This document shows positions 11,590-25,200 of a stretch of 64,000 bases of DNA, piece after piece. Origin of the DNA: Monilinia fructicola (Eukaryota; Ascomycota; Leotiomycetes; Helotiales; Sclerotiniaceae); contig VICG01000001.1 of assembly GCA_008692225.1 (NCBI GenBank), forward strand, positions 1,042,501 through 1,106,500. Direction: 5' to 3'. The notes beneath the pieces are model-generated. The model saw only the letters and a list, made by a program, of their open reading frames with translations. It was not told where the DNA came from and did not search any database. Each line of letters begins with the position of its first letter. The first letter of the stretch is position 1. Both the position numbers and the translations under genes were made by a program.

Positions 11590-12529
11590 AAACATTAGAT
11601 GCATGGGGTGAAGATGCGATATCGTAAGTAAGTAAGTACCTAGGTAAGTATATCGGATACCTAGCGATGCAGTGACCTACCTACCCTGTGTATGATTTGC
11701 TCCGAAATCTAGAGGAGCTAGGTACTTGTGTGATGATGGTATTTATCACTCAGGGAGAGATTCAGTGGAGGAAGGATTCTTAAAGATTCAGATCTATTCA
11801 TTCATTCATTCATTCATTCATTCATTCATTCATTTATTGCAGAAGATCAAGATTTCAACATCATTCCACATAAGCTTTTACAAGCGTTCAACATTTTATA
11901 CTACTTTGAAAAATATCCTTGATTTGTTCTCTACTAGCCAAACCAGTTACCCATCTTGATTTGCTCTGTAGAACCTTGGAACACTCATCCATTCCACTCA
12001 CGATAACGTGTGAGGCCATTTCATTTCTCTTTCCTTCAAGTCCTGCATTCGTCAGTTATATTAACTGTTGTGCACTCCAATCCCATTTCATTTAATCACC
12101 ATGTCCAACCAACCGCCCAACCTCCCATAACCCAACCGCCAGCCATGCACTTTCCCAAGTACCCATCCCAAATCCGCTTGATGGTAAATAACGAACTCCT
12201 AAAACGGTAGCCAACGTTTAAAGCCTTGCTACACAAAATTCCTGCAAAATAATCGTCAAAGATGAATCACCCAATTCTGGGGCCTCTTTATGAACAAAAA
12301 TACAAGGCAAAGATATTGATCAGCCCAAGGGAACTGCGCATCTCATAAGATGTATGCTTCGGAAGTTTAAAGGAACCAAAACGCCATCCGTCGTATGACT
12401 CTATATCGACAAAGAAAATATGATGGCATTATTTACGAGTCGGATTGGCGAATTCTTCGCAAAATAGTTTGAATGATGAAGAGTGGTGTGGGCGATGGCC
12501 AACACTTCATAAAATGTAGAAGATCGACC
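11590..12529. other. Intergenic region downstream of PalI
   Basis: Holds a TACCTAGGTA palindrome (11637-11646), an ATTC tetranucleotide array (about 11795-11836) and the presumed 3' untranslated region of PalI. I see no gene; the open frames at 11726-11959 and 12010-12210 are low-complexity. Confidence 0.6.
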
Positions 12530-14988
12530 TCAGAGACCACCAGCTCCTGGATATGCAGAATTTGGTATCATACCTCCACGCATGACACGAGGAGGTCCTC
12601 TACCACCACGTCCTAAAGGTAAAGCGAAATCCGGATTATCATTCAATAATACATCTTCTCGTCGAGCCTGAGGGGCAGGTCTCCTGTTTGGCATGGGTGG
12701 CCCATTGAAGCCAGTAGCACCACCATTCCATCTCGGGTTGATCCCCCGTTGTGAAACAGATGTGAAATTTGATCTTTCTGATTCGGCTGGAGAGCGTTGC
12801 CCGATTGAAGCTCTTCTAGAGAATTGTAAGAGTTATTGCCATCCAAATTGCTTAAAGGGTTTGGGTGGAGGTGAGAGTTGGGATCTAGATTATTTCCCGA
12901 AGGATGCCCTGGAATACGAATGGTGGGAACTGGAGGAGATGGGTTTTGAATGGGCGCTGGATCAGCAAAGCGTGGGTCAACATCTTCATAATAATCATCA
13001 TTCGAGTTGCCTCGTTTGTGAGTAGGTTGAGCAGGAGGAAGCTCATGAGCTTGAGAGGTAGGGTTCAGAGGTGATGATCGACCCTCTTGTTGTTCCCATG
13101 CCTGTTTTGGTTGGACATATCTTCATAGGTTAGCAAAGTGATGATTCCATGATTGGAAACCACTTACTCATCTTGGCTGTACATACTCGTCTCGCTAAAT
13201 AGAGTCTCATGCTTTTGCTGTACCTTTTGCTGTTGCAGTCCCACCATCCCAGCTACGTCCCCATCACTATCTCTGAGATTGCCGAATTGGCCGGCGAACC
13301 CGGCAGGTGGATGTGATGGACTTCCTGTTGATGCGTCCTAATGCTGAATTAGTATGTGATACCAGTACTTTGGGACCATTCCTACTAACCATCTCGATCG
13401 CTTGGCCAACCATGCCAATATCTTCCATATTTTCTAATGGAGGAGGTGACTCGGCACGAGGTAGACTAGTCGGCCTTACTTCACTTGGGTTATATGCGAC
13501 GTAACCACCGGGAGGTTGTGGAGAGGGATTCGTATACCCATCAATAGGTGCCGAAGGATCAGATGGCCTTCGACCATCATATTGAGGAGGAGCTCTTCCA
13601 ATACCACCCATTGGCATCATTCCATTATTCATACCTCCATTCATACCTCCATTCATTACCTCCATTCATGCCTCCTCTATATTGACCAGGGTATCCACCA
13701 CCTCTTGGGCCATACCCGCCTCTCGGACCATAACCTCCCCTTGGTTGGCCATAACCGTATCCTCCACGATGCGGACCTGGTGGGGGTCCACCGTAGCCTC
13801 CTCTATACCCACCTCTTTGGTGGGCCGTATCCACCTCTTCCTGGTGGTGGCATTCCTCCCCTTCCTCTCGAGTTCATGGAATTGTTAGAATATTGATGAC
13901 TCAATGACTGTCCTGGTGGTCCAGCAGAAGGATCCCGGTTTCGCATACCGTATGCGTTTGTGACCGGTGGCATCATTGGTATGGGATTGCCATATTGATC
14001 CCTAGGTGGACTGCCTGCTCGTGGTTGCCCGTTATATGCATCCATTCCTTGGTTCCCCATAGATCCACCAGGGATATTATTTGGAGAATTTTCGGTTGTT
14101 GGAGTTCTTGTTGTCAGTGGAATGCGTTCATCACTAGTGCGTTCATTATTATTCGCATCGAATGTGGCAAATTCTGGTAATTTCTCATTCGTTGGACTCT
14201 TCGAATCGCTGTTATCGGTGACGACGGGAGTAATTTGGTCTGTTCCTTGACGGTTGTAGAAGTTCTCCCCGTTCATCTCTGCATTCTCCTCAATGCGACG
14301 TTTCCTTGCTTTTCGACTGACCAACGTCCGGCGCATAGCGCATGATACGATACCACTTGCAGCGATGATGACAGTAGCAGCGAGAACAATATATGAGCCC
14401 CAGGCCATATGAGGAACGAAGAGTAAGACATCGATGAGGAAGGCGAGTAGAGTAAGAATCAATGTCAAGATGCTCAAGATGAAGATTCCCAGTAGATAGC
14501 GTGGAGAATGTGAAGGTGCGTGGAAGTGGGCGGCGATAGCGAGTATCAACATAATAAGGGTAAATAAAGCCGCCACTGGGTGGATGATGAGAATGGCAGA
14601 TAGAGTTGATCTGGTTTTCGTGGGAAGATCGAATGTTGCCAATTGAGTGGCATCGTATAGACTTTCTGAATCATTATTTCACATCAGTGCCATACTTCAC
14701 CTGCTGACATAGGACATAGGACATAGGACATAGAACATAGGACATAGCCATACGCGCAAGCCAACATCGAAATCACAAGCGTCAAGAATTCGGAACTCAC
14801 CAGTACTGTACCCAATTTCAATGTTGCTACAAGTGTCGCCTTTGCAAAAACCAAAGACTCCAAAATCCACTCCATCGAAAGAGGCCAATGGTATTGATTT
14901 GATTATGGGGGTTGATAGAATGGATATGACCAAGCATGCGAATGCTGCGAGCAGCAAGATGGATAATGGAGTCGCCGGGCCGTAACAT
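12530..14988 (-). CDS. palI: PalI/Rim9 pH-response membrane protein (frame broken in assembly)
   Basis: PalI (yeast Rim9) helps the PalH/Rim21 sensor at the plasma membrane in ambient-pH signalling. Exons: 14988-14801, 14665-13390, 13337-13168, 13120-12530; introns have GTGAGT, GTTAGT and GTAAGT donors. Features in order: a first membrane segment after MLRPATPLS, the conserved extracellular FGVFGFCKGDTCSNIEIGYS with a Cys pair, three more membrane segments (about 14350-14620), then a long disordered tail with RGGYGP-type repeats, GGMNGG repeats, the conserved DSDGDVAGMVGLQQQ block and a C-terminus ending SAYPGAGGL. Four single-base breaks: an extra C at 14977-14979 (right after the start codon), an extra A at 13815-13817, an extra A near 13656 and a missing base near 12823. 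Correcting them gives about 740 residues. The first intron carries a 7-bp tandem repeat of GACATAG (about 14706-14747). Family identity is firm from both ends of the protein. Confidence 0.88.
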
Positions 14989-15516
14989 TTTGATGTCCTA
15001 AGCAATACTCGATGCACGCCAAAAAAGAATGGAGTATGCCAGCGTCTTGAAGACGCGGCACTTATCGAGGTCTTTCGATCAAAGGGTGAGGAATCAGGAT
15101 GGCCCAAGTGATATTAATGCGGAATGTACCTCAAAGTCTCAATTCCCATTTGTGAGTCGTAAATCCAATTGATTAATCTTGACCTTGATGCTCCACTCTT
15201 GCGCTTGACCAAACATCGATAAATGGAATAATTCAAGGGAAGAAAGGATTAAGCAAAAACCATGAAAAGCACAAAATTGGATTGGATTGGATTGAGTTGG
15301 ATTGGATTGAGTTGAGTTGAATTGATTGAGGGACTGGATAAATGTAAGTTCCTCCCAAGATTCCTTTCGAACGATCGCAAATGGGTGGATGGATGGATGG
15401 ATGGATGGATGGATGGCTGGATGTGTTTAGGCGATTAATAAAAGTAGGCTGGGATAAGGAAGGAGAGAGAAACTAGAGTGAAGGATGGATGATTGATAGT
15501 TTGATAGTTTGGTAGT

Positions 15517-15605
15517 AGGCGGAGGCGGAGGCGGAGGCGGAGGAGGAGGAGGAGGAGGAGGAGTATGTATGAGTATGAAAGAAGAGATTGTTGTAGTAGT
15601 AGTAA

Positions 15606-15670
<65 letters not shown>

Positions 15671-15672
15671 TA
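15517..15672. repeat. GGCGGA, GGA and AGT triplet arrays
   Basis: A run of GGCGGA then GGA units (about 15517-15562), a short spacer, then about 25 AGT/TAG triplets (15594-15671). Confidence 0.9.
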
Positions 15673-15979
15673 ATAATAGTACTAGTACAGTATTATAAAA
15701 GTCCACGGGTAGTACTAGTAGTATCAAAGTAGTATATGTATGTATGGTCTTGTATGGTCTTGTATGCAGATTGATAGATTTGACAGATTAATAGATAGAT
15801 TGATCAATTGATAACCTGGAAATTGATAAATTGATCAATTTGTAGATTTGATTTATTAATGTGCAATCGGTATTATTATTTGCATTTAAGGAAAGTATGT
15901 TTGATGGCGTTTGAAATCTACTTAGCTCACGCATTCATCCCCGTGGACCTTCCAAGAATGGTTCTTTGCAGAAGTAGTA

Positions 15980-16059
15980 CTGTAGTGGTAATAGTAATAA
16001 TAGTAGTAGTAGTAGTAGTAATAATAGTAATCATAGTAATAATAGTAGTAGTAGTAGTA

Positions 16060-16090
<31 letters not shown>

Positions 16091-16100
16091 TAGTAAAAAG
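15980..16100. repeat. TAG/TAA mixed triplet array
   Basis: About 120 bp of imperfect GTA/ATA triplets; intergenic. A related short ATT array lies at 16138-16160. Confidence 0.9.
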
Positions 16101-17958
16101 TATTTATTATATAGAGTAATCATTAATAAGTAATCTTTATTATTATTATTATTATTATTAGTATCCCATCCACGCAGCTGAAGCATCGTAATCTTCGTAC
16201 TATCGCATTATCGCACCCATTGCACCCATCGCACTCTCGCGTTGTTGACTGATGATTAATGCAAGTAATTAACGAACGGTTTTGTTTGGCTTCAAAGTAC
16301 AGCTGGAGAGAGAGTGCGGAGTAGGTAGAAGCGATGAATTTCTTCCTGCAAAGTGCCATCGGGTACCTAATTAGATTTCCAAGGGGAGATGAGTCGCAGT
16401 AATAAAACACACAGGAAAAAGAGGATTATCGTATGGAAAATTCCAAACGTTGTCTCTCCATTGGTCTCGCCTGCTTGACGCAGCCACAATCGTAATTTGC
16501 ATTCTTCCGAGATGTCAAGGTTGTGTACGGAGTACCTAGGTACATCTTACATCCATGGATAACCTGGAAGACTGTACACTGTACAGTATGTAGAATCGTA
16601 CTCTGTAGATTGATTGTACGGACCTAGGCTTGGGCTAGCTCAGCACAAGATTCGAGGTTTGGGATATATAACGTGGCACGGTGGGAGGGAGAAGTCTTTC
16701 GCTTGAGATTAGTTCTGTTATGGATTATGTCCTGTAGCCTGTAGGTGAACGAAAGGATTTGCGAAGAATTGTGTGAGATAGAGAGAGGATGATGATCTCC
16801 AGGGCGGTACGGAGTACCTACTGTTATTGGTTAGTAAGCAGTCTTCAATACTCGAGTGTGATGGATGAATCTTCTCGTCGTGATCGTAAGGTACCTAGGA
16901 AACTGTAGGTGAGGGAGTCTTGATTGATTGTATTGATGTGAAGGTTTGTAAGACGAGGGATGGATGATATGATCGATTGATGTTTCTCGTTCGGATTGTA
17001 TTGGTTCTGATGTTCATTGGTGGTTGAGGAGATCAGAAGAGGATGATGGATATAATAATAACTGGAAGTACTCAGTAGCTCCTTTTCAATACGATGTCTT
17101 TTCTCGTTTTAATTAACCTTAACCTTATATCAATACAGATATACATATTTACGGATCGTCTGAAAGAGAAGTCGAGGATGGATAATATAATAGCTCTTGA
17201 ACATAATAAATAGTATCTTTCCTCCTTTTGATTGTATCGATATAAGAGATCTTGAGATATTATAGGCTGGATCCTTCGTCTCTGTCTCTCGCTGTCTCCA
17301 TCTTCGTCTCTATCTCTGGCGTGGGACATCAAATAGATGATTCCTTTGAATAGATGCATACCTACCTAGATCTATTATCCAAGTAGTGACTGGCCGTCTC
17401 ATCTTAATCCATCCTCAATACTCTGAAAGACCTCAACCTACTCTACAACCTACAGAACAACAAAAAGTCAAATCAGGAGACATGATTCTCCCGAGGTCGT
17501 CTATTGTGCTGTCCGGGTATTTTGGAGATGATAATGACTTCCAAGGTTACCCGGTACTCAGCCCCTTTGAATTTAAAAAGCGATATTGATCATATATTAC
17601 TATACAAGTATTCGGGATCCAGATAGGAGCCATCATACAATAATAAGGTTCATGGTGAGTAAAAGGAGGAGCACATACTCTGTAGACAATCTTGATAGTA
17701 CCTAGGCACCTAGGGATGAGCATTTAGTTTCTTTTCAAATACACTGTATTCGTCAAAGTGTCATCTCTAATTGGGTGTGATTATGTAGCCCTGAGGATTC
17801 ATGATGGCATTCAGATATAACCTTGGAATGGACAAACAGACAGGAGGGAGCTGGAGGGAGGTACCGTTACCCATGGAGTTCTATATACGAATTGGGGTTT
17901 AGATGATTTTAATAAGTAGGTATCGGTAATGCTAGATGTATTCTTACTGTATATATTT

Positions 17959-18065
17959 ATATCTATATCTATATCTATATCTATATCTATATCTATATCT
18001 ATATCTATATTTATATCTATATCTATATCTATATCTATATCTATATCTATATCTATATCTATATC
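17959..18065. repeat. (ATCTAT)n hexanucleotide array
   Basis: About 107 bp of ATCTAT with one ATTTAT variant near 18010. Confidence 0.95.
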
Positions 18066-18583
18066 ATACTTAAATATCTATAATCTTATAAAAAGAAGAA
18101 AAGAAAAGAGAACAAAACATTGAATATCACAATTACTACTACGAATGTAACCCAGTATGATCAACAAACTCCAAGCAGCCTCACCATTTTCTACCAAATC
18201 TAGACCGTGAAAGCCAGAGAGTATATCTTCAGCATCGATGTTTTCGCCGGCCCAATCGATTTCCAAGCCCCAGATTGCTTCTGAAATTTGCAGCACAGTA
18301 CAGTACGTGCTGTATACCCGTGGACATCACTCGCGTTCTCTCCCTTCCGTCCGTCCTTGACCTCCGATAGGTTGGCGGGCTACTCCCAGAGAGCTCGGTG
18401 GCAGAACGATAGTGGGTGGACATTTCTTTGGGCTTTTCGTCTTCCCTCAGAGATCTTCAAACGTGCAAACCCTTCCCGCGACAGTTGGAGTTAGGGATGT
18501 ATATTTAGGTTTGCTTTGTTTTGCTGCTTACCTGGGTACGGGAGGTTTACAGTGTTACGTGATTTAAGAATTGGTATAGTAAG

Positions 18584-18790
18584 ATCTATAATCTATAATC
18601 TATAATCTATAATCTATAATCTATAATCTATAATCTATAATCTATAATCTATAATCTATAATCTATAATCTATAATCTATAATCTATAATCTATAATCTA
18701 TAATCTATAATCTATAATCTATAATCTATAATTTATTATTTATTATTTATTATTTATTATTTATTATTTATTATTTATTATTTTAAGTAT
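18584..18790. repeat. (ATAATCT)n array changing into TTTATTA
   Basis: About twenty 7-bp ATAATCT units followed by about seven 7-bp TTTATTA units. As at 2446-2740, a 7-bp repeat changes into an AT-only variant at one end, here losing its only C. Confidence 0.95.
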
Positions 18791-20170
18791 ATAAATAATA
18801 AGATATATATATACTTAGTATTATTTTAAGTCTATATTAAAATAAAAAATTAAGTAAAAAACGAAATTGTTTTAAAAAACTATAATACTTTATAATATTA
18901 TTAAATTAAGAAATAAATACTTAATATATTTAAACTCTTAAAAAGTAAAGTTTTATAATATATAAGAAAGAATCTAAAGGATACTATTTTATAAAATTTT
19001 ACCCCGGCATAAACCCAAAACAATACCAAGTATATATATATATATATCTCTCTCTATTTAATAGTAAGCAGGATTAAAACACGCTAGCAAACCGGACTAT
19101 AAGCAATCATCCACAATAGATGATACACAATATCAAATTCATGCATCTCCATACCTAAAGTATGACGGCGGCAAGTGCAGTGAAGGTATGCATTTGCTTT
19201 TGTCATGCTCAACAGATACGAAAGAAATTGGAGTCCAATCATATACATCATCTAGTTGAGACCTGATCGCCTATCCGGTCAGTGTGAGATGGAACTTTCA
19301 AACATGGCCCTTGAAAGAGCCCCATTCTGCATAAAGCATCCATACTCTACTCTACAGGGTCGATAAGGTTGGGTTGATGCCACTTGATGGTTCATCATTG
19401 AGCTCTTTGATACTTTCTTTCGTCCTATCGCTGGTATATATTCCCAGCTTGCAGTTTGTTGCCAATGTTGCAAATGTCATCTAAATATTAAAGGATTGAA
19501 TATATGGACATGATATTATTGTGCTGGTATTCCTTCCTTCATTCTTTTATCCTTTGTTCTTCCTCTTTAACACCACCACACTTGAGGACTCGAATACTCC
19601 AACACGTGACCATTTGAATACTTCAATACCTGCTTAATCATGATCCAGAAGGGAACAAGCGATCACCTCCCTCCCATTCAGTATGTAATTGATTATTATC
19701 ACTCGAGTATTAGAAACAGATCCATTCCTGTATCAATGCTTCAAGCAGGACAAGGACAAGTGCCCCTTGAACCCACAGTTCATGCAGGAAATTCAATGGC
19801 TCGAGGTCGTTACTGTATTGGCTGAATACACGACGGAGTATAGCTAGGAACGTCCGTACTGATCAGTGATTACTGATGTTCACATCTACTCCATACAGTG
19901 TCAGTGTCAGTGTCTCATCATCTCATCATCTCATCTCATCATCGCATTACAGTACAATACAGTACAATACAGTACAGTACAGAGTAGAAAACTCGGGGAA
20001 AGGATCGGAGCGGAGTTAAAATAAGCCGGTTCTTAATTCCTTATCAGCGATAAGCAGCTGCGATCTTCACTAATTTTCCTTCATGTCATCATCATCATAC
20101 TCATCGAATATCTTCTCGAACTTTTTGCTTTCTGAATGTATTCGATTCACAACGGCTTCACAACGTAGAT

Positions 20171-22294
20171 ATGTACCTGCGTATGGCAGGCAGGAGTTCG
20201 GGGCTCATTTTACCATCATGTAATAAGTTACTTTGTAATACATTCTCTTCTTCATCCCAAATTTCTCATCAAGCACGAAACCGAGCTACCCAATTCTTAA
20301 TACGACCTAAAAAGGCAGCAATCCGAGATCATGTATATACAAAAGTACCCCGTCGCTCGGTGCAAGCGCAAAGGTATCAACCGTTTGTACCTCCATCGCC
20401 AGCATCTCTAGGAAAAGCTGCCCCTCCAAAGCTTTACCCTCGAACGATAAAATGGGGCCGAAGGTTACTGTATGCTTCGGCGGCAACAGGCATTGCCTAC
20501 CTCGTAGATACACAACTATATGCATCATCTATTACCAGATCGTTACGGACATTTGGCTTGGGGATCTTGGTAGCCATTGATTACAAACTCAATTTCCGAC
20601 CAAATCCAATCCTTGGGGGTGATATTACGGATTTGCACCGGAGAAATGCTGAGAGAATGTTTAACTTGTTACATCAGAACGGAGGATTGTATCTGAAAAT
20701 AGGTCAGGCTATTGCTATGCAGAGTGCAGTCTTACCCCCGGAATTTCAGAAGATGTTTGCGAGAATGTTTGATGATGCTCCCCAGAATGAGTGGCATGAT
20801 GTAGAGAGGGTTATTCGGGAAGATTTTGGAGGGAAAAGTCCAGAGGAAGTGTTTGGTGTTGGTTATACAAACCAGCCTGGGAGTGGAATCATCGAGACCA
20901 AAGCTAGAGCGTCGGCATCTGTTGCGCAAGTCCATTGGGCAAGATTGGCGGATGGGAGGGAAGTAGCAATCAAGGTGCAGAAACGAGAGATTGCTAGCCA
21001 AGTAGGTTGGGATCTGTGGGCTTTCAAGTAGGTACTCTCTATTTCTTGGTAGAATGTATTTCAGGGAGCAGCAGGCTTTGCTAACAGTATACCAAGAGTA
21101 GTGATGAAAGTATACACATACTGGTTTGATCTCCCATTATATAGTCTAGTGCCCTACATCACAGAGCGATTGATGCTGGAGACGGATTTTGTAAACGAAG
21201 CAAACAACTCGGAGCAGATGGCGGGACTAGTAGCAAGTGAGCCACGATTGAATGGTCGTGTTTACATTCCCAAAGTATATCGAGATCTCTCTTCAAGCCG
21301 AGTCATGACGACAGAGTGGATCGAGGGAGTACGTCTTTGGGACAAAGCAGCTCTGACAGCTCCTTGGCAAGGTGGGTATGGTAAAGGGTCACCTGGTGCA
21401 AAAGGAGCCCCATTGTCAAGCCCCTCGCTAACTACCGCTTCAAATGGTGGTCTCAAACCCGATCGTAGTGGGGAATGGAGAGGTCGCAATGGAAAAGGTG
21501 GTCTAGGTCTCAGTCTGAAACAAGTCATGACTACCATGGTTGATCTCTTTTCCGCCCAAATGTTTCTCTGGGGGCTTGTTCATTGTGATCCTCACCCAGG
21601 AAACATCTTTATCCGACGACAGCCCAATGGCCAACCCGAACTTGTCCTCATTGATCACGGTCTCTACGTTTCCATGACTCCCACGTTCCGTCACCAATAT
21701 TGTCAATTCTGGAAAGCCATCATGACCTTTGACAACGCCTCGCTCAATGAAATCACGTCATCCTGGGGTGTTAAAGCGCCTGACCTTTTCGCTTCCGCAA
21801 CCCTCATGCGTCCATATGATGGTGGTGATAATAGCACCAGAGATCGCATCACCAAAGACCTCAAGGGTAAAACTGCCGCCGAACGACACTACGAAGTCCA
21901 AGAAAGACTTCGCCAGGGAATCCGAGACGTCCTCTCGGAAGAAGAAAACTTCCCTCGTGAACTCCTCTTCATTGGTCGCAACATGCGCATTGTACAAGGC
22001 AACAATCAATTCCTCGGCTCCCCGGTGAATCGCATCAAGATGACGGGTTGGTGGGCATCTCGCAGCTTGGTCGATAGTCAAGATTTGAGTTGGCGGGAAC
22101 GATGGGTTAACGGGTGGAAACATTTACTCTTTCGATTTGTGCTCCTGAGTAGCGACATGGTCTTTTGGGGAAGCAAGATTCGACAATTTTTGGGTTGGGG
22201 TGGAGGCATGGAGGATGATCTGGAGAAGCAGATGAGGTTTTTGGCCAAAGATCAGTTTGGTGTTGAGTTGCAACATGGGGTTTTTGATGGTTAG
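20171..22294 (+). CDS. Mitochondrial UbiB/ABC1-family atypical kinase (Cqd/ADCK type)
   Basis: Member of the UbiB (ABC1/ADCK) family, protein-kinase-like proteins linked to coenzyme Q distribution and mitochondrial lipid balance. Two exons, 20171-21027 and 21097-22294, with a 69-bp intron (GTAGGT donor, CTAAC branch, AAG acceptor) give about 684 residues. The first 60 residues are Ser/Arg-rich, like a mitochondrial presequence, and a short hydrophobic stretch follows (near 20470-20510). Family marks: YLKIGQAIA (the KxGQ motif), ASASVAQVH (Ala-rich loop), VAIKVQ (Lys), HCDPHPGNIF (catalytic loop) and LIDHGLY (metal-binding). The sequence resembles the yeast Cqd1/Cqd2 branch more than Coq8 itself; I cannot decide which. 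A Gly/Lys/Ser-rich insert (about 21370-21500) interrupts the domain. The start could also be the Met at 20183. No frame breaks. Confidence 0.9.
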
Positions 22295-25200
22295 AGGGGG
22301 GGGTGATGGAGGAGGAGGAGGAGGGAGAGGAGGAGGAGGGAGAGGATGAGTAGACTAGAATACTTAAAGGCTTCGTGTATTAGTAGATAAAGGACCTAGA
22401 TCATCGTATCGGCATAGACAGATAAGTTGTAAGTTACATAGTATAATCTCTCCAGCGCTGAGCACCCAGCCATCAGTACGTAAATCAATATTGATATCCA
22501 CTCAGTTGATCCATCATCCATCCATCCATCCATCCATCCATCCACCAGGTGTTCATTCCTTCCATCCAATAATAACAAAAAGTGAATAGAACTAATCGCT
22601 TATAAGAAAAGCGAGATATAATTACTACTCCCGAGGTTTAATCCTACCAACGCTATTGGGCTAAGTGGTAAATATAAGAAAGAAAGAGAGAAAGAAAGAA
22701 AGAAAGAGAGAAAGAAAGAGAGAAAGAAAGAGAAAAAGAAAGAAAGTCAGCCCCATGCAAGATTTTGTCGATATGTAGTTTTATTTTTCATGATAACTAG
22801 TACAAGTACTGTACTCAGTAATAACTTTGCATGGTTCTAGAACTAATCACATTCTAACTTAACCTACTCAAGTACAAGCAGACAGAGAGAGAGAGAGAGA
22901 GAGAGAGCCCCAGAAGTCGCATTGATGAAAAAAACAAAGGATATCTATCGATCGTGTGCCGTGTACTCCGCACAAGGATAATTAACTATCAAGGACTGTA
23001 CTGTACTGTACTGCAGCCTGCCTTACTGCGATGAAGCTGCCCGAGAGTGAAGATGATGGATGATGGATGCAGTACTCCGTAGCTATGTAGACCAACGGAA
23101 GAATGTCGGCCCGGGAAGCGAAAGATAGATGTAGTTCCCACCATTCGGGGACGGGCGCAGGTTTCCGAATCAACACACCTGCGCATGCGATGCGACGCGG
23201 TGGATTTGATGTGAAGATTTTTCCCCAGAGGGCAGCGGTGTCGCATTCATATGGGGAGCTGCCGATGGAAGCCCTGACTATGCTTGCTGCGTGGGTTTGG
23301 ACTTGCGACGTCGCCATGTTGCGGGGGAGGACGCGTACGTACGGTTGATGGCATGGGATGGTGACTTGGAGCGTCGAGCGTCGAGATCAAAAATCAGGCA
23401 GAAGAGAACGAACGAACGATCCAAGCCGCAATGACCTGGCTTGGACTCGCTTAAGTCTTTTCCCCTTCTCTCTCAAACGGCACCATACCATACGGTGGTC
23501 CCGGTCTGTAACTTCGCTGATACGCGCTTCGTTGTGTCAGAGGGTGTTGAGAGTTGCATTTGCGATTATATTATGCTTTCTGAGTGCCAAACGACGCACA
23601 TCATCCTTTCACGGAGGGACAGCAGAAGCTAGGCTTTCCCTGTGAAGAATGAACGGCGGAACCGATACGTTCGTATGAATTGATTGGCATTGGAAGTAGC
23701 ATACTGATGGAGTTACATCTCGGACATGCGATGTTCAATGATGAAGGCACAATATCAAGTGATCCGGTCTCTGGGGAAACGGTATTGATTGGTTATGGTC
23801 CAGAATGACAAAGCAATCATTATTGTGGCAGGTTCAGGACTTGGTACGTTTTTACCACTGGGGATGTGACTGTTCTATATCATGAAACGAGTAAGCCCGC
23901 TTCGGAGTGAGTGTGAAAGATGTACTGGTTGTTTATGCTCATGAGGCATGTCTTGAATGATATCCATCTGTGAATAATTTCATTCAGAGGATAATTTGAG
24001 CAAAGTCAAGATGATGGACCATAAAAAGACTTCAATCATTCCATCCACCATGCCATGTCTCTCTCAAATGCCAAAATTCAGGATATTTTGGGTCATTTTG
24101 AGTCTACCAAAGATATCTGACTTTCCTGAAAATTGCGAGGCTCAAGATTTCTGGTTCTGGTCTCTGGTTCTGGTCTCTGGTTCTGGTCTCTGGCAGGGTA
24201 CCAAATAAACCCATGGCCAAACTAATTCGTCAATTGTTCAGTAGTGAAACCTCCTTTCTTGTTCCATTGATAGAGTCACATATTGAGTGGAGCTTGACCT
24301 CAAAGACTTATGCATGCTTGTGTGTAGCTGCAGCTTAAATATGGTGGTTCCCTTCCATGTGAACCAGCATGATATCTCGTGTGCAGAAGAACTCCTGGAG
24401 GTGGCACAGACATAGCTATTCGTTTTTTTCCCTCCAATATTTTGAGTGTTTGATTCCGATTTTCTCACCTCAAAGGGGTAACTCATCCTTCCTGCTTGGC
24501 AAGAATGTCAAGTGTAATTTGCGAACTAATCTCCTCCTGTCAGAATGTAGGAGCACCCGAGTTCATCCTGGCAAGCGCTGTTTAGATACATAATCAACGG
24601 CCACCTCAACTCGACATGTGCAGCTGTAATCGACCATGAAGCCATTGGTACAGTGCTCCTTTATTGGCGGTAAAAGGTTTCAGGTCTCCTCAGTAGCAGA
24701 CAGAACTAATATGCTTATTGGGACAGGAGCATGTCTCGGCCATCAAAAAGCCATGGACAATGATAAATGACAGTCCAATCAACGAACCCCATCGGGCGTT
24801 CAAACATGAAGGCTGTTGAAGGTTGATCGTAAGTTTTCCGGCTCTCCTCTAAGCCTTCTCCTTAACTGCTGCCCTCTGGGGAGAGTGTGTGGTGGTTGTT
24901 ATGTAGTTATTTAGTAGTGGAATGCTAGATGAGGAAAACAAGTTTAGCCTTCGATTCTTTCGAGAAAATGGGCACACGACAAAAGAAAGCTGATCAGATA
25001 GAGTAAAGTCAAATAGTATTCAATTTCGTTGTAGACTCCACAGCTATGGTACAAAGTGCGAACAGATGGCCCGCGAACAGTAATTCAGAAGAGAGGATTC
25101 CCATAGGTTTTGGCCAGCAAGTATATGATGCATGGACTGATATTGGTATGGTGCAGCAGAGCTCTGCAATTGACACTACACTCTCTGTATGTAGCAGGCC

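Larger units (their letters stand above)
14989..20170. other. Repeat-rich intergenic region, 5.2 kb
   Basis: No supportable gene. The first part is the PalI leader. It then holds ATTGG/GTTGAGTT repeats (about 15275-15330), GGAT units (15384-15417), triplet arrays, an ATCTAT array, an ATAATCT array followed by an AT-rich block (18730-19075), and CAGTACAATA repeats (about 19948-19985) just upstream of the UbiB-type gene. TACGGAGTAC and TACCTAGGTA overlap at 16526-16542; TACGGAGTAC recurs at 16808. Open frames such as the poly-Tyr/Ser one at 15473-15727 are repeat artefacts. Confidence 0.6.

Noticed and set aside
13153..13896. Plus-strand frames opposite PalI
   Set aside because: Antisense shadows of the Gly-rich and Pro-rich tail of PalI.
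15473..15727. Poly-Tyr and poly-Ser frame on the minus strand
   Set aside because: Direct translation of AGT and GGC/GGA triplet arrays.
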